DNA of 64,000 bases from an uncultured Eubacteriales bacterium (GTDB taxonomy: Bacteria; Bacillota; Clostridia; Oscillospirales; UBA644), in assembly GCA_934454405.1 (NCBI GenBank), contig CAKSFN010000006.1, positions 70,185 through 134,184 on the forward strand. The letters are read 5' to 3'. Shown one piece after another: positions 15,522 through 24,295 of the stretch. The first letter of the stretch is position 1. Each line of letters begins with the position of its first letter. A program made the translations under genes and the position numbers. Under the pieces are notes generated by a model that was not told the DNA's origin, ran no database searches, and was given only the letters and a program-made list of their open reading frames with translations.

Positions 15522-16891
15522 ATTCCCTCCGGAACGGGGGCGCGGTCGATTGATTTTATCGAGGTGTGCGCGCCGTCCCAAAGCAATTCGATTTTGCCCG
15601 TGCGGCCGTGTCTGTTCTTCGAGATATAAACTTCCATTATATTCTTTTTCGGCGTGTTCGGCGTGTGCGTTTCGGGGCGGTCGAGGAATATAACCACGTC
15701 CGCGTCCTGCTCAATCGAGCCCGAATCGCGCAGGTCCGAAAGCTGAGGCGTCTTATCCTCGCGCTTGGTTATGCTTCGCGAAAGCTGCGAAAGCAGTATA
15801 ACGGGCACGTTCAGTTCTTTTGCAAGAAGCTTTATCGAACGCGTATATTCCGCGATTTCCTGCACGCGGTTGTCCGTCGAGCCGCTGCCCATAAGCTGCA
15901 GATAGTCGATTATGATGCAGCCGAGATCCTTTTCTCTTCTCAGCTTCGCCTTCATCTCCGCCACGGTTATCGTCGAGGTTTCGTCCACGATAAAGCGGCT
16001 CCCCCGCAAGGTTTCTCTGTAAAATCCGAAAAGCTCTTCCCAGTCCGACATCTCTATTTCGCCGGTTCTGAGCTTCTCGTGGTCAATGCGCGTCGCGTTT
16101 GAAATAACTCTTCGCGCAAGCTGGAGCTTTGACATTTCGAGCGAGAAGAACGCAACCGTCTTTTTCGGCGAATAGCGCGACGACGTCGCCAGATTGTAAG
16201 CCACGTTCAGCGCGAACGTCGTTTTTCCGACGCCGGGGCGCGCCGCAAGGATAACGAGGTCGGAGTTGTTCAGACCTCCGATATAGTTGTCAAGCGCGCT
16301 TATGCCCATCTTGACCGCCTCGAACTTGCCCGTGGTGTCCTTTTTCATCTCCTGCAGCCTGTCCATTTCTTCCTTGACAAGCGACTGCAAGTCCGACATC
16401 TGCGTCGTAATATCCTCTTTTTCGAGGTCGTTGAACTTCCGTCCCGCCGTGTCGAGCACCTTTTCGGGGTTCTCGTTCTCATAGCACATTTCGCTGACTT
16501 CCGCGCAGATATCAAGCGCTCTGCGCAGCAAAAACTTCGAGCGCAGCACCTTTACGAAGTATTCAACCTTCGTTATCGCCGACGCGGTGTCTATCAGGGA
16601 CAGCAGATATTCCTTGTCGTCGTCCGACTCAAATCCGCCGCCGTCGCGGAGCGTTTGAAGCAAAACGAGCCCGTCGATGGGAACGGAGAGGTTGTTCAGC
16701 TCCGCCATCGCCTCGTATATTTGCCTGTGGCGCGGAATATAGAACGCTTCCGCAGGCAGCTTTCCGAGAACGTCCGTCAGCTTTGAAGGGTCGCGAAGCA
16801 CCGTGCCGAGCACCGCCTGCTCCGCTTCGAGCGAATAAGGAACCTGCTTTGAGGAAAACTCCTCCGCTCTGAATTTATTTGCCGAGGGCAT
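15518..16891 (-). CDS. dnaB: Replicative DNA helicase DnaB
   Basis: 457 residues, the usual length. An N-terminal DnaB domain (about 15-120) is joined to a RecA-like domain with Walker A AARPGVGKTTFALN, Walker B CIIIDYLQLM, and LSQLSRSITKREDKTPQLSD. DnaB is the ring helicase that opens the replication fork. It follows rplI by 77 bases, with GGAAGGAAGAG at the start, and overlaps tilS by 4 bases. This rplI-dnaB order is classic for Bacillota (B. subtilis calls the gene dnaC). Confidence 0.97.
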   Translation of the reverse strand: MPSANKFRAEEFSSKQVPYSLEAEQAVLGTVLRDPSKLTDVLGKLPAEAFYIPRHRQIYEAMAELNNLSVPIDGLVLLQTLRDGGGFESDDDKEYLLSLIDTASAITKVEYFVKVLRSKFLLRRALDICAEVSEMCYENENPEKVLDTAGRKFNDLEKEDITTQMSDLQSLVKEEMDRLQEMKKDTTGKFEAVKMGISALDNYIGGLNNSDLVILAARPGVGKTTFALNVAYNLATSSRYSPKKTVAFFSLEMSKLQLARRVISNATRIDHEKLRTGEIEMSDWEELFGFYRETLRGSRFIVDETSTITVAEMKAKLRREKDLGCIIIDYLQLMGSGSTDNRVQEIAEYTRSIKLLAKELNVPVILLSQLSRSITKREDKTPQLSDLRDSGSIEQDADVVIFLDRPETHTPNTPKKNIMEVYISKNRHGRTGKIELLWDGAHTSIKSIDRAPVPEGI

Positions 16892-16968
16892 TTTTTCTCT
16901 TCCTTCCGTTTGTTTTCGGCGCAGCGGCTTTTTTCGTTCCGCCGCTTTTCGCCGCTTTTGCGCTTACG

Positions 16969-17418
16969 TCAATCCCGTTCCTTCGCAAAAACCTTGATTT
17001 TTGCGGAAACTTCGGGATAAAGCTTTATTTCCGCGGTATACTCCCCGAAGCCCTTTACGGCGACGGGCAGATTTATTTTTTTCTTGTCAATGTCTATCGA
17101 ATAAAGCCTTTTCAGCTCTTCCGCAATTTCCTTTGCCGTTATGCTGCCGAACATTTTGCCGCCCGCGCCCGCTTTTAGGCTGAACGTGACGGTTACGCCG
17201 TCGATTTTTCCCTTCAACGCCTCCGCCGCCGCTTTTTCTTCCGCTTTGTGGAAGTCTTTTGCCGCTTTCTGCGTGTTCATATTATTGATGTTTCCCGCGT
17301 TCGCTTCCTGCGCTATTTTTTTCGGAAAAAGGTAGTTTCTCGCATATCCTTCCGAAACCTTGACCATTTCGCCCTTTTTGCCGAGCGCTTTTACATCCTG
17401 AAGCAAAATTACCTGCAT
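16969..17418 (-). CDS. rplI: 50S ribosomal protein bL9
   Basis: 149 residues starting MQVILLQDVKALGKKGEMVKV, the signature of bL9, with GYARNYLFP next. The central helix and a C-terminal domain (AGAGGKMFGSITAKEIAEEL) are complete. It binds 23S rRNA near the L1 stalk. It lies 11 bases after gdpP, with GGAGG in the gap, and forms an operon with yybS, gdpP and dnaB. Confidence 0.97.
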   Translation of the reverse strand: MQVILLQDVKALGKKGEMVKVSEGYARNYLFPKKIAQEANAGNINNMNTQKAAKDFHKAEEKAAAEALKGKIDGVTVTFSLKAGAGGKMFGSITAKEIAEELKRLYSIDIDKKKINLPVAVKGFGEYTAEIKLYPEVSAKIKVFAKERD

Positions 17419-17429
17419 AATACGTCCTC

Positions 17430-19412
17430 CTATCCGTGATTTCCGAGAATATTACTCTCTTCTATGTATTCGTCTATCGCTTTTTTAAGCATTTCAAGCG
17501 CCTCTTTCGGCGAACAGTTTTTTATCTGCGCGCCCGCCATGGTCTGATGTCCGCCGCCGCCGAGTTTTTCCGTTATGAGCTGCACGTTGACCTGCCCGAA
17601 CGAACGCCCCGAAACGATAACCGCGCCCGAGGAATCCGGGAACAGCGTAAACGACGCCTGCACGCCCTCGATATTCAGCATCTCGTCCGCCGCCTGTGCC
17701 GAAGCTATGCGGAACTGCGAGCCCGCTTTGTCCTCCCAGCACGCGATTGCAACGATTTTTCTGTAAACCTTCGCGTTCTGAACCATATCCGTCTTTTGCA
17801 TATACGTCTGCATGTCAACCTGAAAGAGCTTTTTGACGTTGACGGTGTTCGCGCCCGCTTTTCTCAGATACGACGACGCCTCGAACGTGTGCAGGCTCGT
17901 GCGTATCATAAAATTCTTGGTATCGAGGTATATTCCCGCCATCAACGCCTCCGCCTCCACCGCGGGCATACGGTTGACGTTCATATACTGCATAATCTCC
18001 GAAACCATCTCCGACGCGCTCGACGCATAAGGCTCGTGAAAGAATATATCCGCGTTGTCGATGAAATCCGCCGATTTTCTGTGGTGGTCGATAACGACCA
18101 GACGCTCCGAAAATTCAAGCAGTTTCGGCATCGCCGTCATCGAAGCCCTGTGCGTGTCCACGATAACCGTCACCGCGGTCGGGCTTGCCATAATAAGCGC
18201 CTGTTCGGGCGTGACGAACGTCTCTTTCATATCCGCCGACTCTTTTATCAGCCTCTCGTAAAGCGCGTTCGCAAGCGAAGAGTTTCCGTCGTAAACTATG
18301 CCGACCTTTTTTTGAGCGTCCAGCGCGATCCTTGCAACGCCGACCGCGGCGCCCAGACAGTCGAAGTCCGCGTACTGATGCCCCATAATAAGCACCGTGT
18401 CCACTTTTTTGAAAAGCGTTTTCAGCTCGGAAGCGACAACTCTCGATTTGATTTTTGTCCGTTTTTCAACGCCCTTGCTCAGTCCTCCGAAAAACTCAAA
18501 GCCCTTCGACGAGTGCATTGCCGCCTGGTCTCCGCCGCGGCTCAGCGCCATATCAAGCGCGATCCTTGCGTGCTCCTCGTTTTCCGCGAACGTCGCGCCG
18601 CCGAACCCGACGCCTATTGATATCGTCGGCTGCGTCGAAGTCGCTATTTGCAGATTCCGCACCTTGTCAAGTATGTCAAAGCGCGTTTCCGTGAATTGCT
18701 TTATATATTCGTTTCTGAAAATGAACAGATAACTGTCCTTTTCCGTTTTTCTTATAATGCCCCCGACGGATTGCGCCCATTCGGTCAGCGCGTTGTCTAT
18801 GATAGCCATCGCGGTTGACTTTTCGCTCTCCTTGGAAACCTGAAAAAGCTCGTCGTAATTGTCCACGAGAATATGCGCGATGACGGGCTTTTGCTGATTG
18901 TACTTGATTTGCAGCTGCTGATAGTCCGTTATGTCGAAAAAATACAGCACGGCAAGATCTCTGCCTCTTATCTCGCATTTATCCGTTATCACGGTGAAAT
19001 ACTTCGAGGCAAACGAAACCTTGACGGTCCTCTTTGAAAAAATATCCTGATTAAGCTTGAAAACCGAATTGAAAGTCGAAAGATCGGCCCCGTCCGTAAC
19101 CTTTATGAACGGGTCGTTGTACCAGATAACGTCGCCTTTCCTGTCCGCCAGAACAACGGGCAGGGGAAACGCCATCAGCCGTTCCTGCTCGTTAAAATCA
19201 AGCAGGTCTATAAAACTTTCGGAAAGACTTCTCGCATTCTTTTTTTTGACGGCGGCGTAAAGCTCGTAGCCGGCAATATAAACGACGGTCGCTATCAGCA
19301 GTATCCGGAACAGAGTTTTGTCCGAAACTATGTTGGAGGCGATTGCGAACACCGCAAGCAGAATATAGTGAAGCCTGTCAAGTATCGCGTGAAGCGTTTT
19401 TGTCTTTTTCAT
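17430..19412 (-). CDS. gdpP: Cyclic-di-AMP phosphodiesterase GdpP
   Basis: 660 residues. Two N-terminal transmembrane helices (about 13-50) are followed by a PAS-like domain (about 75-180), a degenerate GGDEF domain (about 185-320) and a DHH/DHHA1 phosphodiesterase module: GHQYADFDCLGA, VDTHRAS, VIDHHRKS, YLDTKNF and GGGGHQTMAG. The metal ligands of the DHH site are present, so it should cut c-di-AMP to pApA and thereby affect potassium uptake, osmotic control and wall homeostasis. It follows yybS immediately, in the same order as B. subtilis yybS-yybT-rplI. Confidence 0.95.
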   Translation of the reverse strand: MKKTKTLHAILDRLHYILLAVFAIASNIVSDKTLFRILLIATVVYIAGYELYAAVKKKNARSLSESFIDLLDFNEQERLMAFPLPVVLADRKGDVIWYNDPFIKVTDGADLSTFNSVFKLNQDIFSKRTVKVSFASKYFTVITDKCEIRGRDLAVLYFFDITDYQQLQIKYNQQKPVIAHILVDNYDELFQVSKESEKSTAMAIIDNALTEWAQSVGGIIRKTEKDSYLFIFRNEYIKQFTETRFDILDKVRNLQIATSTQPTISIGVGFGGATFAENEEHARIALDMALSRGGDQAAMHSSKGFEFFGGLSKGVEKRTKIKSRVVASELKTLFKKVDTVLIMGHQYADFDCLGAAVGVARIALDAQKKVGIVYDGNSSLANALYERLIKESADMKETFVTPEQALIMASPTAVTVIVDTHRASMTAMPKLLEFSERLVVIDHHRKSADFIDNADIFFHEPYASSASEMVSEIMQYMNVNRMPAVEAEALMAGIYLDTKNFMIRTSLHTFEASSYLRKAGANTVNVKKLFQVDMQTYMQKTDMVQNAKVYRKIVAIACWEDKAGSQFRIASAQAADEMLNIEGVQASFTLFPDSSGAVIVSGRSFGQVNVQLITEKLGGGGHQTMAGAQIKNCSPKEALEMLKKAIDEYIEESNILGNHG

Positions 19413-20483
19413 TCAGACTCTTTCTCCTTGTAAGCTTCTCAGATCCCGGTAACTGTCAACCGTTCCGAGCAGTGAGAAGACCGTTGTCTGCATTATCAGA
19501 AATCCGACGACGGTTGCTATTATCATCGGTGTTTTCACCCTCATCGGCAAAGAGCGGCTCTTCATCAGAAAAACAAAGACCGAAAGCCCCGCCGCCGCCA
19601 GAACGAGATTCATCAGCGTTTCAAAAATGTATACGACGAAAAGCCACGTCATGTCGTATATCAGCGACGATGTGTCCGATACGCTTCCGCTCCCGAAAAA
19701 TATAACTATCCATGAAAGAACGGTCAGCGTCGCGCCCGCCTTGCTTATCCTTATCTCGGTCGGTCTCGTCGCGAACCCCACGGGGAACGTCGAACGCTTC
19801 AACAGGCTTTTTGTCAGAAAATACGTCGCCGCCGCCGTGAACAGGAACACGCCGGCAACGGCAGTCGGCAGGTTCATGATTATCATATCGTGCAGATCCG
19901 CCGAAAGCGCGGGTCTCTGCGCCGCAAGCTTGTCGCTTGTAAGCGCCGTTCTTGCGAAGACCGCCTCGTATATCGAAAGCCCGCCTTTGCCGCGTTCGAG
20001 AATAATATCCGCCGTTTTATCCGCCGCCTCCGCGATGGATTCCTTTATCGGCTCCGTAACGTGCGCCGTGTCAAAGGTCGGGTGCCCCTCGTAAGCGAAC
20101 GCGCAGAAAACCGCAATTCCGAATATCATCGCAACGATGCAGGACGCCGTAACGGCGCTGTTTACCGTTTTTTTCTTTCGGAAAGCTATTCCCGTCACAA
20201 CGCCCGTCGGCGCAAATAAAAGATAAAGCAGCAGCGCGGTCGCAAATCTTCCGAACAGAAGCGTTACCGCAAAGAAAAGCGCGATAAAGACCAGCGCCGT
20301 CCACGGATTTTTGTTTATCGCAACCGTCGCCGAAAGAAATACCGTCGCCGCAGGCATCAGCAGAATCAACAGCCACGATGCCCCCGGCAGAAAAACAACA
20401 GTCAACGCCGAAGCCGACACCGCGGTCACCGCAAGCGCGGGGAAAAGAATTTTTTTGAAAGTGTCTTTTTTCTCGCTTTTCAC
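19413..20483 (-). CDS. yybS: YybS-like DUF2232 membrane protein
   Basis: 356 residues from a GTG at 20483 chosen for GGAGAG 5 bases before it; a longer frame has no ribosome site and overlaps the transcript leader. About eight hydrophobic segments are visible (for example ILFPALAVTAVSASALTVVFL, VFIALFFAVTLLFG and TLTVLSWIVIFFG). Membership of DUF2232 is supported by this topology and by the conserved position directly before gdpP. Function is unknown; the stable linkage to gdpP suggests a role in c-di-AMP or envelope homeostasis. Confidence 0.75.
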   Translation of the reverse strand: MKSEKKDTFKKILFPALAVTAVSASALTVVFLPGASWLLILLMPAATVFLSATVAINKNPWTALVFIALFFAVTLLFGRFATALLLYLLFAPTGVVTGIAFRKKKTVNSAVTASCIVAMIFGIAVFCAFAYEGHPTFDTAHVTEPIKESIAEAADKTADIILERGKGGLSIYEAVFARTALTSDKLAAQRPALSADLHDMIIMNLPTAVAGVFLFTAAATYFLTKSLLKRSTFPVGFATRPTEIRISKAGATLTVLSWIVIFFGSGSVSDTSSLIYDMTWLFVVYIFETLMNLVLAAAGLSVFVFLMKSRSLPMRVKTPMIIATVVGFLIMQTTVFSLLGTVDSYRDLRSLQGERV

Positions 20484-20574
20484 TTGAAGCTCTCCGTTTG
20501 ACGTGAATATGTTCTCTCCGCCGCAGCTTCCGTCCGAAGCCCGGCAAAAAGCCGACAATATATCAGTATATTAT

Positions 20575-20603
20575 ATTATAACATATATTGCCGTCTTTGA
20601 AAA
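20575..20603 (-). promoter_or_regulatory. Promoter of the yybS-gdpP-rplI-dnaB-tilS operon
   Basis: On the minus strand TTTTCA (20603-20598), 17 bases, TATAAT (20580-20575). It lies between the alpha-galactosidase stop codon and yybS. Confidence 0.55.
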
Positions 20604-20644
20604 GTATGATTTCCGAAATTTTTGTGTATTATTTCGTTTTTGCG

Positions 20645-22741
20645 TCAATTTTGCCGCGTATCCTCAATCAGTATCACTTTATTATAGTCCGCGCCTCTTA
20701 TATACATTGATATTCCGATATTCATCAGATACGCGCCGCCCTTGATCATCTCAACCCCGTCAACGGTAAGTCTGTATCTCCCGTTCGCGTCAAGTCCGGC
20801 AAGGCGCAGCTCGTTCTGCTTTTTGTAGAAACGCGTTCCCTTTGCCGCGATGAAAACAACGCCTTCTTTTTTATCCCTGCTCAGGTATTCGTTGCAGAGT
20901 ATTCCGTTCTCCTCCTCGCTCGAAAGCCTGTACAGGTCGCCGAACTGAACAAGGTCGCGCACGGATTTGTAAAGCTCAATATTTCTCCTGCAAATTTCCA
21001 AATCTTCTTCCGAATACTTTGTCAGGTTGCCGCCTATGCCGAGCGCGCCCTGCATCGCCACGTTGAATCTGAAATCGAGCGAGCACGGCTTGTTAAGCCC
21101 CGTTGTGTCCGTCACCCACGCCCTCATCGCCTTTATCGGGCGGAGCATGGAGTAGCCGCGCTGGATAGCCATTCTGTCCACGGCGTCCGTGTTGTCGCTC
21201 GTCCAGATCTGGTCAAAATGGCTCAGCGCGCCGAGGTCGCAGCGACCGCCGCCGGAAGCGCAGCTCTCAAACTGCACCTGCGGATGGCGTTTTTTGAGTT
21301 CGTCCGCAATTCCGTAGACCGCCGCCGTGTGCAGATACGAATACATCTGCGGATTTTCGAGATTTTCCGCGCCTACCTGCGAAAACGGACGGTTCATATC
21401 CCATTTGATATATTTGATATTGTGATTTTCAAGCAGCTCGTCAAGCCTGCCCAAGATGTATTCGCGCACATCGTCCCTTGTCATGTTAAGCACCAGCTGG
21501 TTGCGCAGCTCGTCCGCGTGTCTGTGCTCAAAATGATATACCCAATCGGGGTGCGCGCGGTAAAGGTCGCTGTCGGGATTGACCATTTCCGGCTCAACCC
21601 AAAGCCCGAAATCCATACCCAGCGCGTTCACGTTTTTGATAAGCTCGTCAAGCCCGTTCGGGAATTTTTCTTTGTTCACATACCAATCGCCCAATCCCGC
21701 AAAGTCGTTGTTTCTTTTGCCGAACCAGCCGTCGTCCATAACGAAAAGCTCAACTCCTATATCCGCCGCGATCTTCGCCAGCGCCGATTGATGCGCCGTG
21801 TTTACGTCAAAATACGTTGCCTCCCACGAGTTGTAAAGCACGGGCAGCGGCTTTGCGGCGAACTGCTTCGGAAGCAGAAAATCAACGCAAAAACGGTTCA
21901 TATTCCGCGACATTTCACCGAATCCGTTCGCCTTGCCGCAATAGACGGGAGGCGTGTCGAACGCGCTGTTCGGCTTCAACGTATGCGAAAAATCAAAATC
22001 GTTCATTCCCACCGACACGCGCGTTATCGAATAAGCGTCCCTGCTCGCGGAGACCTTGAAATTTCCGCTGTAAGCGAGGCTTGCAAAATAAACGTCGCCG
22101 CTGCGCTCGTCCGCATTTTGATATGCGATAAAGTACGGCGAATTGTTATAGTTCGAACCGCCTTTGCGCGTCTCAAAAACAAGGTCGCCGCCGTTCAGAA
22201 GCGTATCGGACTCCAAAAATTCGCTGCCGTATGTTCCGTTTGTGTTTCTGAACGTGTACGGCTTTTCGGACGGAAGCGAAAACTCCGCGCTGAAAATCCT
22301 GTCGAAAACGATATCTTCCGTTCCCTTGTTTTCAAGCGTCACATATCTTTTGATTATGTCATACTCTTCAAAAACCTCGTAGCAAAGAGTGATGCCGAGC
22401 GGATAATATTCGTCCTCAAAATGTAGTTTCAGCGTGTCCCCGTCCTGCTCAGAACCCCTGTATACAAGGAATATTTCGCGGCAGCCGTCCGCAAACCGCG
22501 CCTTGATGTCGCATTCGCGGTACATCGTGGAGCCGAACGGCGTGATCTCCTGCTTTATCTCGTTGAGAGCTGGGTCGTTTGAACTGATGCCGCGCACCGC
22601 TTCAAACCCATAATCGTTCACGCCGCACTTTTCGCCCCAGTGTATATGGCGGTTGAACCCCTCTCCGTCTATGCCGAAAACATAATGAAAATTCTTTGTT
22701 TCAATTACAAAAATGTTGTTTTTTTCAATGTTTTTTATCAT
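20645..22741 (-). CDS. GH36 alpha-galactosidase
   Basis: 698 residues without a signal peptide, so cytoplasmic. An N-terminal beta-sandwich precedes the catalytic barrel: PVLYNSWEATYFDVN, LFVMDDGWFGKRNND, LGDWYVNKEKFPNGL, FGLWVEPEMVNPDSDL, and KWDMNR with nucleophile Asp448; WTSDNTDAVDR carries the acid/base region and FESCASGGGRCD the substrate loop. These are all hallmarks of GH36 enzymes that remove alpha-1,6-galactose from raffinose-family sugars or galactomannan. GGAGGGA precedes the start. No transporter is next to it. galE lies about 40 kb away in this window, so released galactose could enter UDP-sugar pools. Confidence 0.95.
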   Translation of the reverse strand: MIKNIEKNNIFVIETKNFHYVFGIDGEGFNRHIHWGEKCGVNDYGFEAVRGISSNDPALNEIKQEITPFGSTMYRECDIKARFADGCREIFLVYRGSEQDGDTLKLHFEDEYYPLGITLCYEVFEEYDIIKRYVTLENKGTEDIVFDRIFSAEFSLPSEKPYTFRNTNGTYGSEFLESDTLLNGGDLVFETRKGGSNYNNSPYFIAYQNADERSGDVYFASLAYSGNFKVSASRDAYSITRVSVGMNDFDFSHTLKPNSAFDTPPVYCGKANGFGEMSRNMNRFCVDFLLPKQFAAKPLPVLYNSWEATYFDVNTAHQSALAKIAADIGVELFVMDDGWFGKRNNDFAGLGDWYVNKEKFPNGLDELIKNVNALGMDFGLWVEPEMVNPDSDLYRAHPDWVYHFEHRHADELRNQLVLNMTRDDVREYILGRLDELLENHNIKYIKWDMNRPFSQVGAENLENPQMYSYLHTAAVYGIADELKKRHPQVQFESCASGGGRCDLGALSHFDQIWTSDNTDAVDRMAIQRGYSMLRPIKAMRAWVTDTTGLNKPCSLDFRFNVAMQGALGIGGNLTKYSEEDLEICRRNIELYKSVRDLVQFGDLYRLSSEEENGILCNEYLSRDKKEGVVFIAAKGTRFYKKQNELRLAGLDANGRYRLTVDGVEMIKGGAYLMNIGISMYIRGADYNKVILIEDTRQN

Positions 22742-22796
22742 TTTTTCCCTCCGCCCGACGGCCTCCGAATTTCACATACGGTTATAAAACTGCGCA

Positions 22797-24035
22797 TTAC
22801 AGCAGCAAGCTGTTTTCGTCAAGTAAAAAGTTTTTGATTCCCATTGTAGTGATACCGCTTTCGTCTCTTCGCACTTTTATATTGTCGCGAACGATTACGA
22901 TTTTTTTGAAAGAATCCTTTACCGCTTTAAGCGGGCGTATCTCTTGCTGTTCTTTGTCTTCCGTCGGCATTGCAAACGCCGATTGCACATAAAACTTTTC
23001 GCTTCCCTTTGTTGCTATAAAATCTATCTCCAGCTGCTTTTTCTTTGCCTTGTCGGTAACTTCGACTATCCCCACGTCCACATTGAAGCCCCGTATGCGC
23101 AATTCATTATATATAATATTTTCCATTATATGATTTTCTTCGTTTTGACGGAAATTCAGTCTTGCGTTTCGCAGCCCTGTGTCTTCAAAATAGATTTTCA
23201 GCGGCGAATTTATATATTTGCGCCCTTTGACATCGTACCGTTTAACCCTGCTTATCAAAAAGGCGTCTTCAAGCCAGTCGATATATACTTTCAGCGTTTT
23301 ATCGCTGATGTTTTTCTTTTTGACGCTTTTGAAAGTATTTGCAAGCTTCATCGGATTTGTCAAAGACCCCACCGACGAGGCGAGAATGTCAGTCAGTTCG
23401 CCGAACTCTTCCTCGTTTTTGATTTTGTGACGTTCAAGAATGTCCGAAATATACACCTTTTTGAACAGGTTGGTCAGATATTCCGCTTTATCCTCGTCGT
23501 TCTCTCTTGTCAGAATGAGAGGCAGCCCGCCGTACATAAAATAATCGTCCCATGCTTCGTCCGTCGATCCGCTGTAAGCAGAAACGTATTCTCGGAACGA
23601 AAGGGGATATATTCGAACTTCGTCGCCGCGTCCGCGAAACTCTGTAACCAAGTCGGAAGACAGAAACTTTGAATTGCTTCCCGTAACATATACGTCGGCG
23701 TTGGAAATATGCAAAAAACTGTTCAAAACATCTTCAAATTCGTCAAGCAGCTGCACTTCGTCAAGTATGATATAATACGTTTTATCGTCCGTTATTTTGC
23801 TTTTGACAAATTCAAGCATTCTGTCCGGATCGCGCAGTTCTTTGTTGCTTCTGTCATCGAGCGCTATTTCTATTATGTGGCTGTCCTCAATGCCTTTCTC
23901 TTTAAGATAGGAATGAAACAGATTAAACAGCAAAAAAGATTTTCCGCAGCGGCGTATACCCGTTACTATCTTGATAAGTCCGTTCTTTTCTCTCCGAATA
24001 AGCTTTGAAAGATAAAGGTCTCTTTTGATTATCAT
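22797..24035 (-). CDS. AAA_14/DUF4143 ATP-binding protein
   Basis: 412 residues from the ATG at 24035 (GGTGGTG upstream; an earlier in-frame GTG lies within that site). Walker A GIRRCGKSFLLF, Walker B YYIILDEVQLLDEFE, and YVTGSNSKFLSSDL with a downstream Arg-rich segment (TEFRGRGDEVRIYPLSFREY) are typical. The C-terminal DUF4143 part has the nuclease-like pattern NELRIRGFNVDVG...LEIDFIATKG (D...E/D-x-D). These stand-alone ATPases are common and variable in gut bacteria and may be selfish or defence-related; function unknown. The gene is flanked by promoter palindromes of its own and looks like an independent unit between groESL and the galactosidase. Confidence 0.85.
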   Translation of the reverse strand: MIIKRDLYLSKLIRREKNGLIKIVTGIRRCGKSFLLFNLFHSYLKEKGIEDSHIIEIALDDRSNKELRDPDRMLEFVKSKITDDKTYYIILDEVQLLDEFEDVLNSFLHISNADVYVTGSNSKFLSSDLVTEFRGRGDEVRIYPLSFREYVSAYSGSTDEAWDDYFMYGGLPLILTRENDEDKAEYLTNLFKKVYISDILERHKIKNEEEFGELTDILASSVGSLTNPMKLANTFKSVKKKNISDKTLKVYIDWLEDAFLISRVKRYDVKGRKYINSPLKIYFEDTGLRNARLNFRQNEENHIMENIIYNELRIRGFNVDVGIVEVTDKAKKKQLEIDFIATKGSEKFYVQSAFAMPTEDKEQQEIRPLKAVKDSFKKIVIVRDNIKVRRDESGITTMGIKNFLLDENSLLL

Positions 24036-24050
24036 AATTTTCACCACCGT

Positions 24051-24088
24051 ATTACGAATTTAGATAAGTTTTTACCTTTTTTCGTAAT
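24051..24088. promoter_or_regulatory. Palindrome over the start of the DUF4143 ATPase transcript
   Basis: ATTACGAA and TTCGTAAT are outer arms of an imperfect dyad that abuts the -10 box of the ATPase promoter. The left half ATTACGAATTTAG reappears at 24148-24160. Confidence 0.6.
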
Positions 24089-24089
24089 C

Positions 24090-24118
24090 ATTATACACCG
24101 CAACTTCAGTTTTGTCAA
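24090..24118 (-). promoter_or_regulatory. Promoter of the DUF4143 ATPase gene
   Basis: On the minus strand TTGACA (24118-24113), 17 bases, TATAAT (24095-24090), an exact consensus promoter. Dyads lie on both sides. Confidence 0.8.
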
Positions 24119-24143
24119 GTATATCAGCCCTGTAAAGATACAA

Positions 24144-24189
24144 TTCTATTACGAATTTAGGGAAGTTTTGACCTAAATTCGTAATAGAA
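24144..24189. repeat. Perfect 18-base inverted repeat upstream of the DUF4143 promoter
   Basis: TTCTATTACGAATTTAGG (24144-24161) is the exact reverse complement of CCTAAATTCGTAATAGAA (24172-24189), with a 10-base centre. It shares its core with the dyad at 24051-24088, so both may bind the same protein. Confidence 0.75.
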
Positions 24190-24225
24190 CGCCGCGGGAG
24201 CGCCCGTTCGGAACTCTTTTTGCGC

Positions 24226-24257
24226 AAAAAAAACCTTCGCGGATCGCTCCGCGAAGG
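24226..24257 (-). terminator. Intrinsic terminator of groESL
   Basis: Read on the minus strand, CCTTCGCGGA-gcga-TCCGCGAAGG is followed by eight T. It lies about 40 bases after the groEL stop codon. Confidence 0.9.
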
Positions 24258-24295
24258 CATTTGAAATTTTGCTTTTGCTCTGTGACGGGGAAAAA

